DNA from: Pseudomonas sp. URMO17WK12:I2
GTDB taxonomy: Bacteria; Pseudomonadota; Gammaproteobacteria; Pseudomonadales; Pseudomonadaceae
Assembly (NCBI RefSeq): GCF_003253735.1
Contig: NZ_QKYW01000008.1
Coordinates: forward strand, 1 to 64,000
Direction of reading: 5' to 3'
Length of the DNA: 64,000 bases
Shown piece by piece: positions 9,370-17,934 of this stretch (within the stretch, counting starts at the first letter, position 1; every line of letters begins with the position of its first letter). The notes under the pieces were generated by a model, which saw nothing but the letters and a program-made list of their open reading frames with translations, made no database searches and was not told where the DNA came from. Position numbers and translations under genes: made by a program.

Positions 9370-10467
9370 ATGATCAAAACGCCGTACTACCTCATCGACA
9401 AACAGAAGCTGCTCGGCAACATGGAGAAGATCGCCTACGTGCGTGAACACTCCGGTGCCAAGGCGCTGCTGGCACTCAAGTGTTTTGCCACCTGGTCGGT
9501 TTTCGACCTGATGCAGCAGTACATGGACGGCACCACCTCCAGCTCGCTGTACGAGCTCAAGCTCGGCCGTCAGAAGTTCGCTGGCGAAACCCACGCCTAC
9601 AGCGTGGCCTGGGCCGATGATGAAATCGCCGAGATGCTGGAGAACTGCGACAAGATCATCTTCAACTCCATCGGCCAACTCGAGCGTTTCGCCGAGCAGT
9701 CCGAAGGCAAGGTGCGCGGCCTGCGCGTCAACCCGCAGGTGAGCAGCTCCGATTACCTGCTGGCCGATCCGGCACGGCCGTTCAGCCGACTCGGTGAGTG
9801 GGACCCGGAGAAGATCGAAGCGGTGATCGATCAGATCTCCGGCTTCATGTTCCACAACAACTGCGAGAACGGCGATTTCGGCCTGTTCGACAAAATGCTT
9901 TCGCACATCGAAGAGCGCTTCGGCGATCTGCTGCACAAGGTCGAGTGGGTCAGCCTCGGTGGCGGCATCCACTTCACCGGTGAGGGCTATGCGCTGGACG
10001 CCTTCTGCGCGCGCCTCAAGGCGTTCTCCGAGAAGTACGGCGTGCAGGTGTACCTAGAGCCGGGCGAAGCGGCCATCACCGGCAGCGCCTCCCTGGAAGT
10101 CACCGTGCTCGACACGCTCTACAACGGCAAGCACCTGGCCGTGGTCGACAGCTCCATCGAAGCACACATGCTCGACCTGCTGATCTACCGCCTCAACGCC
10201 AAGCTGGCGCCCAGCGAGGGTGAACACACCTACATGGTGTGCGGCAAATCCTGCCTGGCCGGGGATATCTTCGGCGAGTACCAGTTCGCCAAGCCGCTGC
10301 AGATCGGCGATCGCCTGTCGTTCGTCGACGCAGCCGGTTACACCATGGTCAAGAAGAACTGGTTCAACGGCCTGAAAATGCCTGCCATCGTGGTCAAGCA
10401 GCTCGACGGCAGCGTCGAGGTGGTACGTGAATTCGGCTTCGACGATTACCTGTCGAGCCTGTCGTAA
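9370..10467 (+). CDS. nspC: Carboxynorspermidine decarboxylase (365 aa)
   Basis: This PLP enzyme of the alanine-racemase-fold decarboxylase family converts carboxy(nor)spermidine to norspermidine or spermidine in the cytoplasm. Lys37 in the motif ALKCFATW is the likely Schiff-base lysine; later Gly-rich and CENGDFG segments fit the cofactor and active site. The start MIKTPYYLID at 9370 agrees with the family N-terminus; longer upstream reading is not conserved-looking. The next gene, 39 bases downstream, encodes the enzyme that makes its substrate, so the two form a polyamine operon. Confidence 0.9.
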   Translation: MIKTPYYLIDKQKLLGNMEKIAYVREHSGAKALLALKCFATWSVFDLMQQYMDGTTSSSLYELKLGRQKFAGETHAYSVAWADDEIAEMLENCDKIIFNSIGQLERFAEQSEGKVRGLRVNPQVSSSDYLLADPARPFSRLGEWDPEKIEAVIDQISGFMFHNNCENGDFGLFDKMLSHIEERFGDLLHKVEWVSLGGGIHFTGEGYALDAFCARLKAFSEKYGVQVYLEPGEAAITGSASLEVTVLDTLYNGKHLAVVDSSIEAHMLDLLIYRLNAKLAPSEGEHTYMVCGKSCLAGDIFGEYQFAKPLQIGDRLSFVDAAGYTMVKKNWFNGLKMPAIVVKQLDGSVEVVREFGFDDYLSSLS

Positions 10468-10502
10468 TACCGCAGCACCTTTCTCAACGAGCGCAGTACC
10501 CT

Positions 10503-10507
10503 GGAGG
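10503..10507 (+). promoter_or_regulatory. Ribosome binding site supporting a TTG start
   Basis: GGAGG lies eight bases before TTG at 10516. It overlaps the alternative GTG at 10507, which would therefore have no upstream site. This decides the start of the carboxynorspermidine synthase gene. Confidence 0.6.
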
Positions 10508-10515
10508 TGAAACAA

Positions 10516-11760
10516 TTGAAGAAGAACGTTCTTATCATTGGTGCAGGAGGTGTCGCCAAGGTGGTGGCCCACAAGTGCGCGCAGCACAACGACGAACTCG
10601 GTCGTATTGCCATCGCGTCACGGAACATCTCCAAATGCCAGGCCATCATCGATAGCGTCAAGGCCAAGGGTAGCCTCAAGGTTCCCGCCGACATCCAGGC
10701 CTTCTCGCTCAATGCATTGGATATCGAGGCGACCAAGGCGCTGATCCGCGAGACCGAATCGCAGATCGTCATCAACGTCGGTTCCGCCTTCCTCAACATG
10801 TCGGTGCTGCGTGCCTGCATCGATACCGGCGTGGCCTATCTGGACACCGCCATTCACGAAGAACCGGGCAAGATCTGCGAAACCCCGCCCTGGTATGGCA
10901 ACTACGAGTGGAAACACCTCGAGGAATGCCAGCAGAAGAACATCACGGCCATTCTCGGCGTCGGTTTCGACCCTGGTGTGGTCAACGCCTATGCGGCCCT
11001 GGCCCAGCAACAGCATTTCGACAAGATCGAGTCGATCGATATCCTCGACGTCAATGCCGGCAGCCATGGCAAGTATTTCGCGACCAATTTCGATCCGGAA
11101 ATCAATTTCCGTGAGTTCACCGGGCAGGTGTACAGCTGGCAGAACAGCCAGTGGACGACCAACCGCATGTTCGAGGTCAAACGCACCGAAGACCTGCCGG
11201 TGGTGGGCTCGCAGAACCTGTACCTGACCGGCCACGATGAAGTGCACTCGATCTCCAAGAACCTGGACGTGCCCAACGTGCGTTTCTGGATGAGCTTCGG
11301 CGAGCACTACATCAACGTGTTCACCGTGCTCAACAACCTCGGCCTGCTCAGCGAGCAGCCGGTAACCACGGCAGAAGGTCTGCAAGTGGTGCCGCTGAAG
11401 GTGGTCAAGGCCGTGCTGCCGGATCCGGCTTCCCTGGCGCCTGGCTACACCGGCAAGACCTGCATCGGTGACCTGGTCAAAGGCACCAAGGATGGCAAGG
11501 CCCGCGAAGTGTTCATCTACAACGTGGCCGACCACGAAGAAGCCTTCGCCGAGACCGACAGCCAGGGCATCTCCTACACCGCTGGCGTACCGCCGGTAGC
11601 CGCTGCGCTGCTGGTGGCCCGCGGCGAGTGGGACGCCAAGCGCATGGTCAACGTCGAAGAGTTGCCGGCCGAGCCATTCCTCAAGGCGCTGGACGTGATG
11701 GGCCTGCCGACTCGGATCAAAGACGAGCACGGTGATCGTCCCTGGGATCAGTCGCTGTAA
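10516..11760 (+). CDS. Carboxynorspermidine synthase, saccharopine dehydrogenase family (414 aa)
   Basis: This NADPH-dependent enzyme condenses aspartate semialdehyde with diaminopropane or putrescine to give carboxynorspermidine or carboxyspermidine. A Rossmann GAGGVA motif begins eight residues from the start (KKNVLIIGAGGVAKVV). The substrate region with HEEPGK and GVGFDPGV segments fits saccharopine-dehydrogenase-like CANSDH proteins. TTG at 10516 is preferred over GTG at 10507 because of the ribosome binding site position. It lies directly after nspC and is followed by a terminator, so the two genes are a complete two-step unit. The preferred substrate (norspermidine or spermidine branch) cannot be read from sequence. 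Confidence 0.88.
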   Translation: MKKNVLIIGAGGVAKVVAHKCAQHNDELGRIAIASRNISKCQAIIDSVKAKGSLKVPADIQAFSLNALDIEATKALIRETESQIVINVGSAFLNMSVLRACIDTGVAYLDTAIHEEPGKICETPPWYGNYEWKHLEECQQKNITAILGVGFDPGVVNAYAALAQQQHFDKIESIDILDVNAGSHGKYFATNFDPEINFREFTGQVYSWQNSQWTTNRMFEVKRTEDLPVVGSQNLYLTGHDEVHSISKNLDVPNVRFWMSFGEHYINVFTVLNNLGLLSEQPVTTAEGLQVVPLKVVKAVLPDPASLAPGYTGKTCIGDLVKGTKDGKAREVFIYNVADHEEAFAETDSQGISYTAGVPPVAAALLVARGEWDAKRMVNVEELPAEPFLKALDVMGLPTRIKDEHGDRPWDQSL

Positions 11761-11785
11761 GACTGGCCTGCGCGGTCGCTGCATG

Positions 11786-11816
11786 AAAAAAGGATCGCCT
11801 CGGCGATCCTTTTTCG
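11786..11816. terminator. Bidirectional terminator
   Basis: A stem AAAAAAGGATCGCC/GGCGATCCTTTTT has a two-base loop and T/A tracts on both sides. It separates the polyamine operon from the convergent chemoreceptor gene. An almost identical copy lies at 14751-14776. Confidence 0.88.
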
Positions 11817-11832
11817 TTTCCAGGTGCTGCGT

Positions 11833-13458
11833 TTAAACGCTGAAGCGACCAACCAGTCGACTGAGGTCAGCGGCCAGGCGCGACAGCTCGTGGCTCGAGG
11901 CGCTGGTTTGATGGGCACCGGTGGCTGACTGCACCGACAGATCACGAATGTTCACCAGGTTGCGGTCCACTTCGCGGGCTACCTGCGCCTGCTCTTCGGC
12001 CGCGCTGGCGATCACCAGGTTACGCTCGTACATTTCACTGATGCCGCTGGTGATCTCGCCCAGTGCGGTGCCCGCGCTCTGGGCCAGCTCGCGGGTTTCG
12101 CGCGCACGGCCGTTGCTGGCTTGCATGGAGGCCAGCGCCTGGCTGGCGCCGGTGCGCATGCCGGAGACCATCTGCTCGATTTCCTGTGTCGAGTTCTGGG
12201 TGCGGTGGGCCAGTGCCCGCACCTCGTCGGCCACCACGGCGAAGCCGCGTCCCGATTCGCCTGCCCGCGCCGCCTCGATGGCGGCGTTGAGGGCCAGCAG
12301 GTTGGTTTGCTCGGCAATCGCACGAATCACGTCCAGTACCTTGCCGATTTCCTGGGACTGCTCGGCCACGCGCTGTACCAGCGTCGAGGTACTTTCCACC
12401 TCGCCGGATAGATCGCTGATCGCCGCGATGGTTTCTGCAACCCGGCTCTGACCCAGTTGGGCGCAGTGGTTGGCAGCCTTGGAAGCCTCCGAGGTGGACA
12501 CCGCGTTGCGCGCCACTTCATCGACGGCAGCGCTCATTTCGTTGACGGCGGTAGCGGCCTGCTCGATCTCGTCGTTCTGCCTTTGCAGACCGCGACCGGC
12601 TTCGTCGGTCACTGCGTTCAACTCTTCGGCCGCGGCGGCGAGTTGCGTCGAGGAGCCGGAAATCTCCGCCAGGGTTTCGCGCAGGCGACCCTGCATCTGC
12701 GCCAGCGAGGCTTGCAACTGGCTGACTTCGTCGCGCCCTTGGACCTGAATGACTTTGGTCAGGTCACCGTTGGCCACGTGCTGGGCCGCCTCCACGGCGT
12801 GCTTCAGCGGCGCGACGATGCTGCGCGTCAGTAGCCAGGCCAGCAGCACGGTGATCAGCGCGGCGAGCAGAATCACGGTGATGACGACCAGTCGGGAGCT
12901 GGCGTATTCATCCGCCGACACCGTTCCCTCCTGAGCGATGCCCTTGTTGTAGATCTCGCCGAGCTCGGCGAGCTGCGCGCCGGTGCCATCCACCACCGGC
13001 TTCATGTCGACCAGCAGCAGCTTGTTGAGCGCATCGCGCTCGCCCTGGCGTGCCAGCACGAAGGAGTCGGCCATGCCGCGCTGGTAAGCGGCGAAGTCCT
13101 TGCGGAACTGGTCATAGACGCGCTGCTCGTCCGGCGTGTCCACGAAAGCCTCGAAGGCGCGGATGTTCTGTTCCAGCACCTTGTTGCGCGCTTCGTACTG
13201 GCCCACATAGGTGTCGACGTTGGCAGGGTCGGGGTCCAGCGCCACGCGCAGGGAAATGGTACGAATGCGCAGCATGTTTTCGCGAATCGATCCGATGGCC
13301 TGGATGCTTGGCACCCAGTCGGTTTCGATGGTGGTGGCGCGGTCGCGAATGCTCGACATGGTGGCGAGCGAGAAGATGCCAAGGAAGGCCACCATCAAGG
13401 CGATCAAAGCGAATCCGAAGGCAGCGCGTGGGGCGATGTTCCAGTTGCGTAGCAGCAT
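11833..13458 (-). CDS. Methyl-accepting chemotaxis protein (541 aa)
   Basis: This is a transmembrane chemoreceptor. TM1 is at about residues 12-33, followed by a periplasmic four-helix-bundle-type sensor of about 150 residues. TM2 (VVITVILLAALITVLLAWLL) lies near residue 200, then a HAMP domain and a long cytoplasmic signalling domain. The conserved hairpin tip (EAARAGESGRGFAVVADEVR) is present near residue 390. ATG at 13458 is chosen because it directly precedes TM1 and has an AGAGG site upstream; a longer upstream frame exists but adds a non-conserved tail. The ligand cannot be inferred. No che genes are adjacent. Confidence 0.92.
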   Translation of the reverse strand: MLLRNWNIAPRAAFGFALIALMVAFLGIFSLATMSSIRDRATTIETDWVPSIQAIGSIRENMLRIRTISLRVALDPDPANVDTYVGQYEARNKVLEQNIRAFEAFVDTPDEQRVYDQFRKDFAAYQRGMADSFVLARQGERDALNKLLLVDMKPVVDGTGAQLAELGEIYNKGIAQEGTVSADEYASSRLVVITVILLAALITVLLAWLLTRSIVAPLKHAVEAAQHVANGDLTKVIQVQGRDEVSQLQASLAQMQGRLRETLAEISGSSTQLAAAAEELNAVTDEAGRGLQRQNDEIEQAATAVNEMSAAVDEVARNAVSTSEASKAANHCAQLGQSRVAETIAAISDLSGEVESTSTLVQRVAEQSQEIGKVLDVIRAIAEQTNLLALNAAIEAARAGESGRGFAVVADEVRALAHRTQNSTQEIEQMVSGMRTGASQALASMQASNGRARETRELAQSAGTALGEITSGISEMYERNLVIASAAEEQAQVAREVDRNLVNIRDLSVQSATGAHQTSASSHELSRLAADLSRLVGRFSV

Positions 13459-13597
13459 AGGGACCTCTGGGGTCTGGCAGGTATTGTTGTTGTCCACGGG
13501 GCTATCGGCTGCCGGGGATGGTGTTTCGGGCATTCTTGCAAAAAATCCCTGGCTGGTCATAGGATGTCTGATCACAATAATCACAAGCGGGCCTCCC

Positions 13598-14728
13598 ATG
13601 TTCAAACCATTCGCTGTTGCTGCACTGGCGTCCTGCCTGGCCACTACGGCCCAGGCTGCTGTTTCCTTCGCCTATATCTCCAGCCCGAACGATGGCCTGA
13701 TTTCCCAGTACCGCCTGGACGACAGCACGGGCGGCATTGCGCTGGTTGAGCAGACCCAGGCCGGCGACAAGGTCAACCCCATGGCGCTCTCGCCCGATGG
13801 CTCGCTGCTGTTCGCGGCCCAGCGGGTTGCGCCGTTCAAGGTCATCACCTACCGGATCGATGCGGGCACCGGGCGCCTGGAACGCCTGGGCCAGGCACCG
13901 CTGGCCGACAGCATGGCGTACCTGGCTACCGACCGTAGCGGGCGTTTCCTGCTGGCCGCTTCCTACGGTGGCGCCTTGCTCAGCGTCCAGGCCATCGACA
14001 AGGATGGCCAGGTCTCGGACAAACCCCAGGTCTACAAGACCGGCCCGTTCGCTCACTCGATCCGCACCGATCCGAGCGACCGTTTCGTGTATGCCGGCAA
14101 CCTGGGCGTCGACAAGGTGTTGCAGTTCAGCCAGGACAAGCAGAGCGGCGCGCTGACCCCCATTGGCGAAGGTTTCGCCGCCACGGCGGCCGAGACCGGC
14201 CCGCGGCACATCACGTTCTCGCCCAATGGCAAGTTCCTCTACGTGGTGGGCGAGCTGAGTGGCACCGTCACCGGCTATGCCATCGATGAGCGGACCGGTG
14301 CCCTCAAGCAGGTGAGCGAGGCCAGCGGCATTCCCGAATCGCTGGGGCTGGCCCCTGGCGAAGCGCGCAGCGCCGCCAACAATGACCTCAAGGACGACCC
14401 CACGCCGCGCATCTGGGCGGCGGATATTCGCCTGTCGCCCGATGGCTCGTTGCTGTACATCACCGAGCGCACCACCAGTTCGGTATCGGCGTTCAAGGTC
14501 GATGCGAAGGACGGCAGCCTGCAGCTTCTCGGCAACTACCCGGTGCAGGAAAAGCAGCCGCGCAACATCGCCTTTTTCCCCAACGGCAAGTGGTTGCTGG
14601 TCACTGGCGAGAAGAGTCAGACCGTGGGCAGCTATCGGATTGGCGACAGGGGCAGCCTCGAACGGGTGGGCGAGGCAAAATCGGGGGATGGCGCGCTGTG
14701 GATCGAGATCCTTGCGATCAAACCCTGA
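13598..14728 (+). CDS. Exported lactonase-family beta-propeller protein (376 aa)
   Basis: The protein begins with a cleavable signal peptide (MFKPFAVAALASCLATTAQA, cut before AVSF). It then consists of repeated blades with SPDGSLLF, DPSDRFVY, SPNGKFLY and SPDGSLLYIT motifs, typical of the 6-phosphogluconolactonase (YbhE/Pgl) seven-bladed propeller family. A periplasmic location argues against a role as the pentose-phosphate lactonase, so the substrate is probably another lactone or unknown. It is divergent from the chemoreceptor, and its upstream region overlaps the start of that gene's mRNA. The ATG at 13598 fits the signal peptide although its ribosome binding site is weak. Confidence 0.82.
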   Translation: MFKPFAVAALASCLATTAQAAVSFAYISSPNDGLISQYRLDDSTGGIALVEQTQAGDKVNPMALSPDGSLLFAAQRVAPFKVITYRIDAGTGRLERLGQAPLADSMAYLATDRSGRFLLAASYGGALLSVQAIDKDGQVSDKPQVYKTGPFAHSIRTDPSDRFVYAGNLGVDKVLQFSQDKQSGALTPIGEGFAATAAETGPRHITFSPNGKFLYVVGELSGTVTGYAIDERTGALKQVSEASGIPESLGLAPGEARSAANNDLKDDPTPRIWAADIRLSPDGSLLYITERTTSSVSAFKVDAKDGSLQLLGNYPVQEKQPRNIAFFPNGKWLLVTGEKSQTVGSYRIGDRGSLERVGEAKSGDGALWIEILAIKP

Positions 14729-14750
14729 GCGCGGTGCCTGACGCCCATGA

Positions 14751-14781
14751 AAAAGGATCGCCTCGGCGATCCTTTTGCGTT
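14751..14781. terminator. Bidirectional terminator
   Basis: The stem AAAAGGATCGCC/GGCGATCCTTTT has a TC loop and lies between the lactonase gene and the convergent CitMHS gene. Stem and loop sequences are the same as the terminator at 11786-11816. Confidence 0.87.
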
Positions 14782-14794
14782 CACGGCACCGAGG

Positions 14795-16102
14795 TCAGAC
14801 GGTGACCACGCCCAGGAGCACCGCCGCGGCCAGCATCACCAGGCTGATACCCCAGGCCCACAGCACGGTGTAGCGAATATGCCTGTACAGCTCGACGCCG
14901 GCCAGGCCGATGGCCAGGTACACGCTTGGCACTACCGGACTGACGCCGAATCCGGTGTTCTCGCCGATCAGCATGGCGTTGGCCACCGACGCCGGGTCGA
15001 CACCGGCGGCCACGGCCACGTCGCGGATCACCGGCAGCAGGGCGAAGTAGTAGGCATCCGGCGAGAACAGCATGCCCAGCGGTACGCCGAAGGCGCCGAT
15101 GATCACGTGCAGCCAGTTGGCCGAGCCCGCGGGCAGGATGTCGATCATCCAGCGGGCCATGCCTTCGGACATGCCGGCGCCCGACAGCACGCCCAGCAGG
15201 ATGCCGGCGGCAAGCATCACCAGGGCCATCTGCATGGCGTCGCTGGCGTGGCGCAGCACCGCCTTGTTCTGCTGTTCCAGGCTCGGGTAGTTGAGCACCA
15301 GGGCCACGCCGAGGCCGACCATGAAGCAGGCGAACAGCGGAAACGCGCCGGTGAACAGGCAGACGAGGATGATCACCGTCAGCGCCAGATTGGCCCAGTA
15401 GCGCCACGTCCGTGGGCTGAGCAGGTGCTCGGTATCGGCCACCGGTGTGTCGTCAGCGTCAGGTTGGCCGAGCAGGGCACCGTTGCCGGCAAGCTGGCGT
15501 TGCGCGCGCAGGCCGAGAAATACCGCCAGGCCCATGACCAGCGCCAGGCCGACCACCTGGATGGGAATCAGCGAAATCCACAGTTGCGAGGCCTCGATCC
15601 CGGTCACCGCCGAGGCGCGTGCGGTGGTACCGCCCCAGGGCACCATGTTCATCACCCCGGCGCTGAGCACCACCAGGCACAGCAGCATTTCGCGGCGCAT
15701 GCCCAGGCGCAGGTACAGCGGCAGCAGCGCGGGGATCACCAGCAGAAAGGTCGCCGCACCAATGCCGTCCAGATGGGTGACAGCGGTCACCGCCACGGTG
15801 ACCATCGCTACCGCCAAGGGGCGGCCGCGGGTGCTCTTGAGCAGGAAGTTCACCAGCGGGGCGAACAGGCCGCGCTCGCGCATCACGCCGAAGTACAGGA
15901 TGGCGAAGATGAACAGCGTGGCAGTCGGTGCGACCGCCTTGAGGCCTTCGGTGATGAACTTGCCGATTTCGCCGAGGCCGAAGCCGGCCATCACGCACGC
16001 GATCACCGGCAGGGTGACGAAGGCTACCAGTGGGGTGATGCGGCGCATCAGAATCAGGGTGACGATGGTGAGCATCAGGGTGAAGCCGAGGGCGGTGATC
16101 AT
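14795..16102 (-). CDS. CitMHS-family carboxylate transporter (435 aa)
   Basis: This polytopic inner-membrane protein has about 11-12 hydrophobic segments and conserved loops of the CitMHS family (THLDGIGAATFLL, MVPWGGTTARA and NTGFGVSP). The family imports citrate or related carboxylates, often as metal complexes, with protons. GGAGAG precedes the ATG at 16102. It lies downstream of, and in the same direction as, the AtuA-family genes (57 bases apart), so it probably imports the acid those proteins act on. Citrate itself is not demonstrated. Confidence 0.88.
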   Translation of the reverse strand: MITALGFTLMLTIVTLILMRRITPLVAFVTLPVIACVMAGFGLGEIGKFITEGLKAVAPTATLFIFAILYFGVMRERGLFAPLVNFLLKSTRGRPLAVAMVTVAVTAVTHLDGIGAATFLLVIPALLPLYLRLGMRREMLLCLVVLSAGVMNMVPWGGTTARASAVTGIEASQLWISLIPIQVVGLALVMGLAVFLGLRAQRQLAGNGALLGQPDADDTPVADTEHLLSPRTWRYWANLALTVIILVCLFTGAFPLFACFMVGLGVALVLNYPSLEQQNKAVLRHASDAMQMALVMLAAGILLGVLSGAGMSEGMARWMIDILPAGSANWLHVIIGAFGVPLGMLFSPDAYYFALLPVIRDVAVAAGVDPASVANAMLIGENTGFGVSPVVPSVYLAIGLAGVELYRHIRYTVLWAWGISLVMLAAAVLLGVVTV

Positions 16103-16158
16103 GACGATCTCTCCGGTTTTATTATTGTTTGGAGTCGCAGGTCTGGCGTTGAGTGAGT

Positions 16159-16482
16159 TCAGGAGGGCTCAGGCAACCTCAGGTCGAGCAGCGCATAGCT
16201 CAGGCTCTTGCCGTGGCGGTCGATGCCGGGGCTGGCATTCACACCACCTTCCAGGGCGTTTTCCACCACGAAGTTGAGGCCGCCCAGGTTCGGCAGCTCA
16301 TATCGGCGCACGCTGCCGATGCGGCGGTGGGCCAGGCAGCCCGCCACACGCTCGACGGTCAGCTCGCTGGCCAGCCAGGCGTAGTGCGCCGGGTCGTAGG
16401 CGAACACCGCCACGCTGAGGATGTTGCCCTTGTCGCCGGCACGGGCGTGGGCGTAGTCGCATAGCAATACGGGGTCGCTCAT
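16159..16482 (-). CDS. AtuA-type C-terminal (ferredoxin-fold) domain protein (107 aa)
   Basis: This short protein (starting MSDPVLLCDYAHARAGDKGN) matches the small C-terminal domain of AtuA-family proteins; the ARAGDKGN motif is characteristic. In P. aeruginosa AtuA this domain is fused to the large domain as I recall it; here it is a separate gene. Its ATG overlaps the stop of the large-domain gene by one base (TGATG), which should give coupled translation and a 1:1 complex. The biochemical role is not established. Confidence 0.8.
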   Translation of the reverse strand: MSDPVLLCDYAHARAGDKGNILSVAVFAYDPAHYAWLASELTVERVAGCLAHRRIGSVRRYELPNLGGLNFVVENALEGGVNASPGIDRHGKSLSYALLDLRLPEPS

Positions 16483-17828
16483 CAGCACCACTCCACCTGT
16501 TGCTGCACCGCGGTGCGTGGGATGAAGAAACTCGCCGTGCCCAGGGACTCGGCAAGATGCCGGCGCACACCGCCGCCGCCCGCCGGGCCGTTGGTGTAGA
16601 GCGATTCGGCGTCGAGCAGCAGGTTTTCCAGTAGCGCCTTGTCGGCGGCGACGAAGCTGATGCGCAGGCGCACATCCTGCGGGTCCCGTGCGTCGGCGAG
16701 GCGTTGCTGCAGCCATTCGCCGCGGGCGTCGTTGAACAGGCTGGCGACGCCGATCAGGTCGATCCACGGAGTGAGCTGCGGCGCCAGGCGGGCGCAGCGT
16801 TGCAGCAGAACGTCACGGGCGAGTACGGCACGGGCGAGGGCGCCGGGCCCCGCGTAAGAGATTTCCGCCTCGGCGAACCAGTTGCCGCGCAGACCGACCA
16901 GGCCCTTGAGCTCGGTCGGGCGCTGATGACCACGGATGCCTTCGATCTCCACCAGGTCTGGGCCGACCTGGCGAACCCGCGCGTTGCTCAGGTCCAGAGT
17001 CACGTCGGGCGTCAGGTAGGCGGCTGGATCGTGGACCTCATAGAGCAATTGTTCCTTGACCGTGCGCTCGGTGACGCAGCCGCCAGTGCCGGCGGCCTTG
17101 CCGATGGTCACCCGGCCATCGGCCTCGACAGTGGCGATCGGGCAGCCGACATTGGCCAGGTCCGGCACATCCTTGAGGCCCGGGTGGGCGAAGTAGCCAC
17201 CGCTGACCTGGGTGCAGCACTCGAGCAGGTGGCCAACGGCGGTGGCCAGGGCGATACGATCCCAGTCCTCGGCTTGCCAGCCAAAGGCGTGACGCAGCGG
17301 GCCGACTGCCAGGCTGGGGTCGGCCACACGGCCGCAGAGGACGATATCGGCGCCTTCATCCAGCGCCTGAGCAATGCCCTCGGCGCCGGTGTACACGTTG
17401 ACCGAGACAATCTCGCCATCCAGTGCCTTGGGCAGCCAGCGTTGCAGGACCTCGCCCGAGTCGAGCAGGTCATCACCCACTACGCAGGCGATGCGCGCCG
17501 CTGCGAATGGGCCTGCCTGCAGCTGTTTGCGCAAACGCCGGGCGGCAGCGCCGGGATTGGCCGCGCCACCGTTGGTGATGATCGGGATGCCGGCATCCAG
17601 GCAGATATCCAGCACGGGTTCGAGAAAGTCGAACAGCCGGCTGGCATAGCCGCTTTCGGCGTCGGCCAGGCGGCGCAGTTGCGCCTCGGCGAGGGTGCGC
17701 TCGGCGAGCAGTTCGAAGAACAGGAAGCGGCGGCCGTCGCGGGCGGCGAGGTCGTTGGCCAGTGCCAGGGCGGCATCGGGCCGATCATTGGCGAAGCCTG
17801 CCCCGCAACCGATATGGACTGTTGTCAT
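16482..17828 (-). CDS. AtuA/DUF1446 family protein, large domain (448 aa)
   Basis: The N-terminal Gly-rich start (HIGCGAGFANDRPDAA) and later NGGAANPGAAARRL, LCGRVADPSL and GTGGCVTERTVKEQLLYEV motifs identify the DUF1446/AtuA family. AtuA is needed for acyclic terpene use in Pseudomonas, but no other atu genes (carboxylase subunits, hydratase) are here, so terpene catabolism is not supported. The operon order is large domain, small domain, CitMHS transporter, with a LysR regulator diverging upstream. This arrangement suggests uptake and processing of a hydroxy- or tricarboxylic acid. Confidence 0.82.
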   Translation of the reverse strand: MTTVHIGCGAGFANDRPDAALALANDLAARDGRRFLFFELLAERTLAEAQLRRLADAESGYASRLFDFLEPVLDICLDAGIPIITNGGAANPGAAARRLRKQLQAGPFAAARIACVVGDDLLDSGEVLQRWLPKALDGEIVSVNVYTGAEGIAQALDEGADIVLCGRVADPSLAVGPLRHAFGWQAEDWDRIALATAVGHLLECCTQVSGGYFAHPGLKDVPDLANVGCPIATVEADGRVTIGKAAGTGGCVTERTVKEQLLYEVHDPAAYLTPDVTLDLSNARVRQVGPDLVEIEGIRGHQRPTELKGLVGLRGNWFAEAEISYAGPGALARAVLARDVLLQRCARLAPQLTPWIDLIGVASLFNDARGEWLQQRLADARDPQDVRLRISFVAADKALLENLLLDAESLYTNGPAGGGGVRRHLAESLGTASFFIPRTAVQQQVEWC

Positions 17829-17898
17829 CGTTATGATCCAGGTCGAGGTCTGCTGCGAGCGTGCCGTGTCTGGATTTAGTTGTGAATTCGAAATGTGA

Positions 17899-17910
17899 TA
17901 TCAATTGATA
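17899..17910. promoter_or_regulatory. Palindromic candidate LysR operator
   Basis: A perfect 12-bp palindrome TATCAATTGATA, followed by the half-site AATTGAT at 17911-17917, sits between the divergent LysR and AtuA genes. It is an AT-rich island in G+C-rich DNA, and its placement suits a LysR-type site controlling both directions. Confidence 0.5.
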
Positions 17911-17934
17911 AATTGATTTTATAAAAACCTCATC

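Noticed and set aside
14747..16156. Plus-strand frame opposite the CitMHS transporter
   Set aside because: Low-complexity His/Gln-rich antisense; CitMHS motifs are unmistakable on the minus strand.
16159..17828. Acyclic terpene (atu) catabolic cluster
   Set aside because: Only the AtuA-family domains are present; carboxylase, hydratase and dehydrogenase genes of the pathway are missing.
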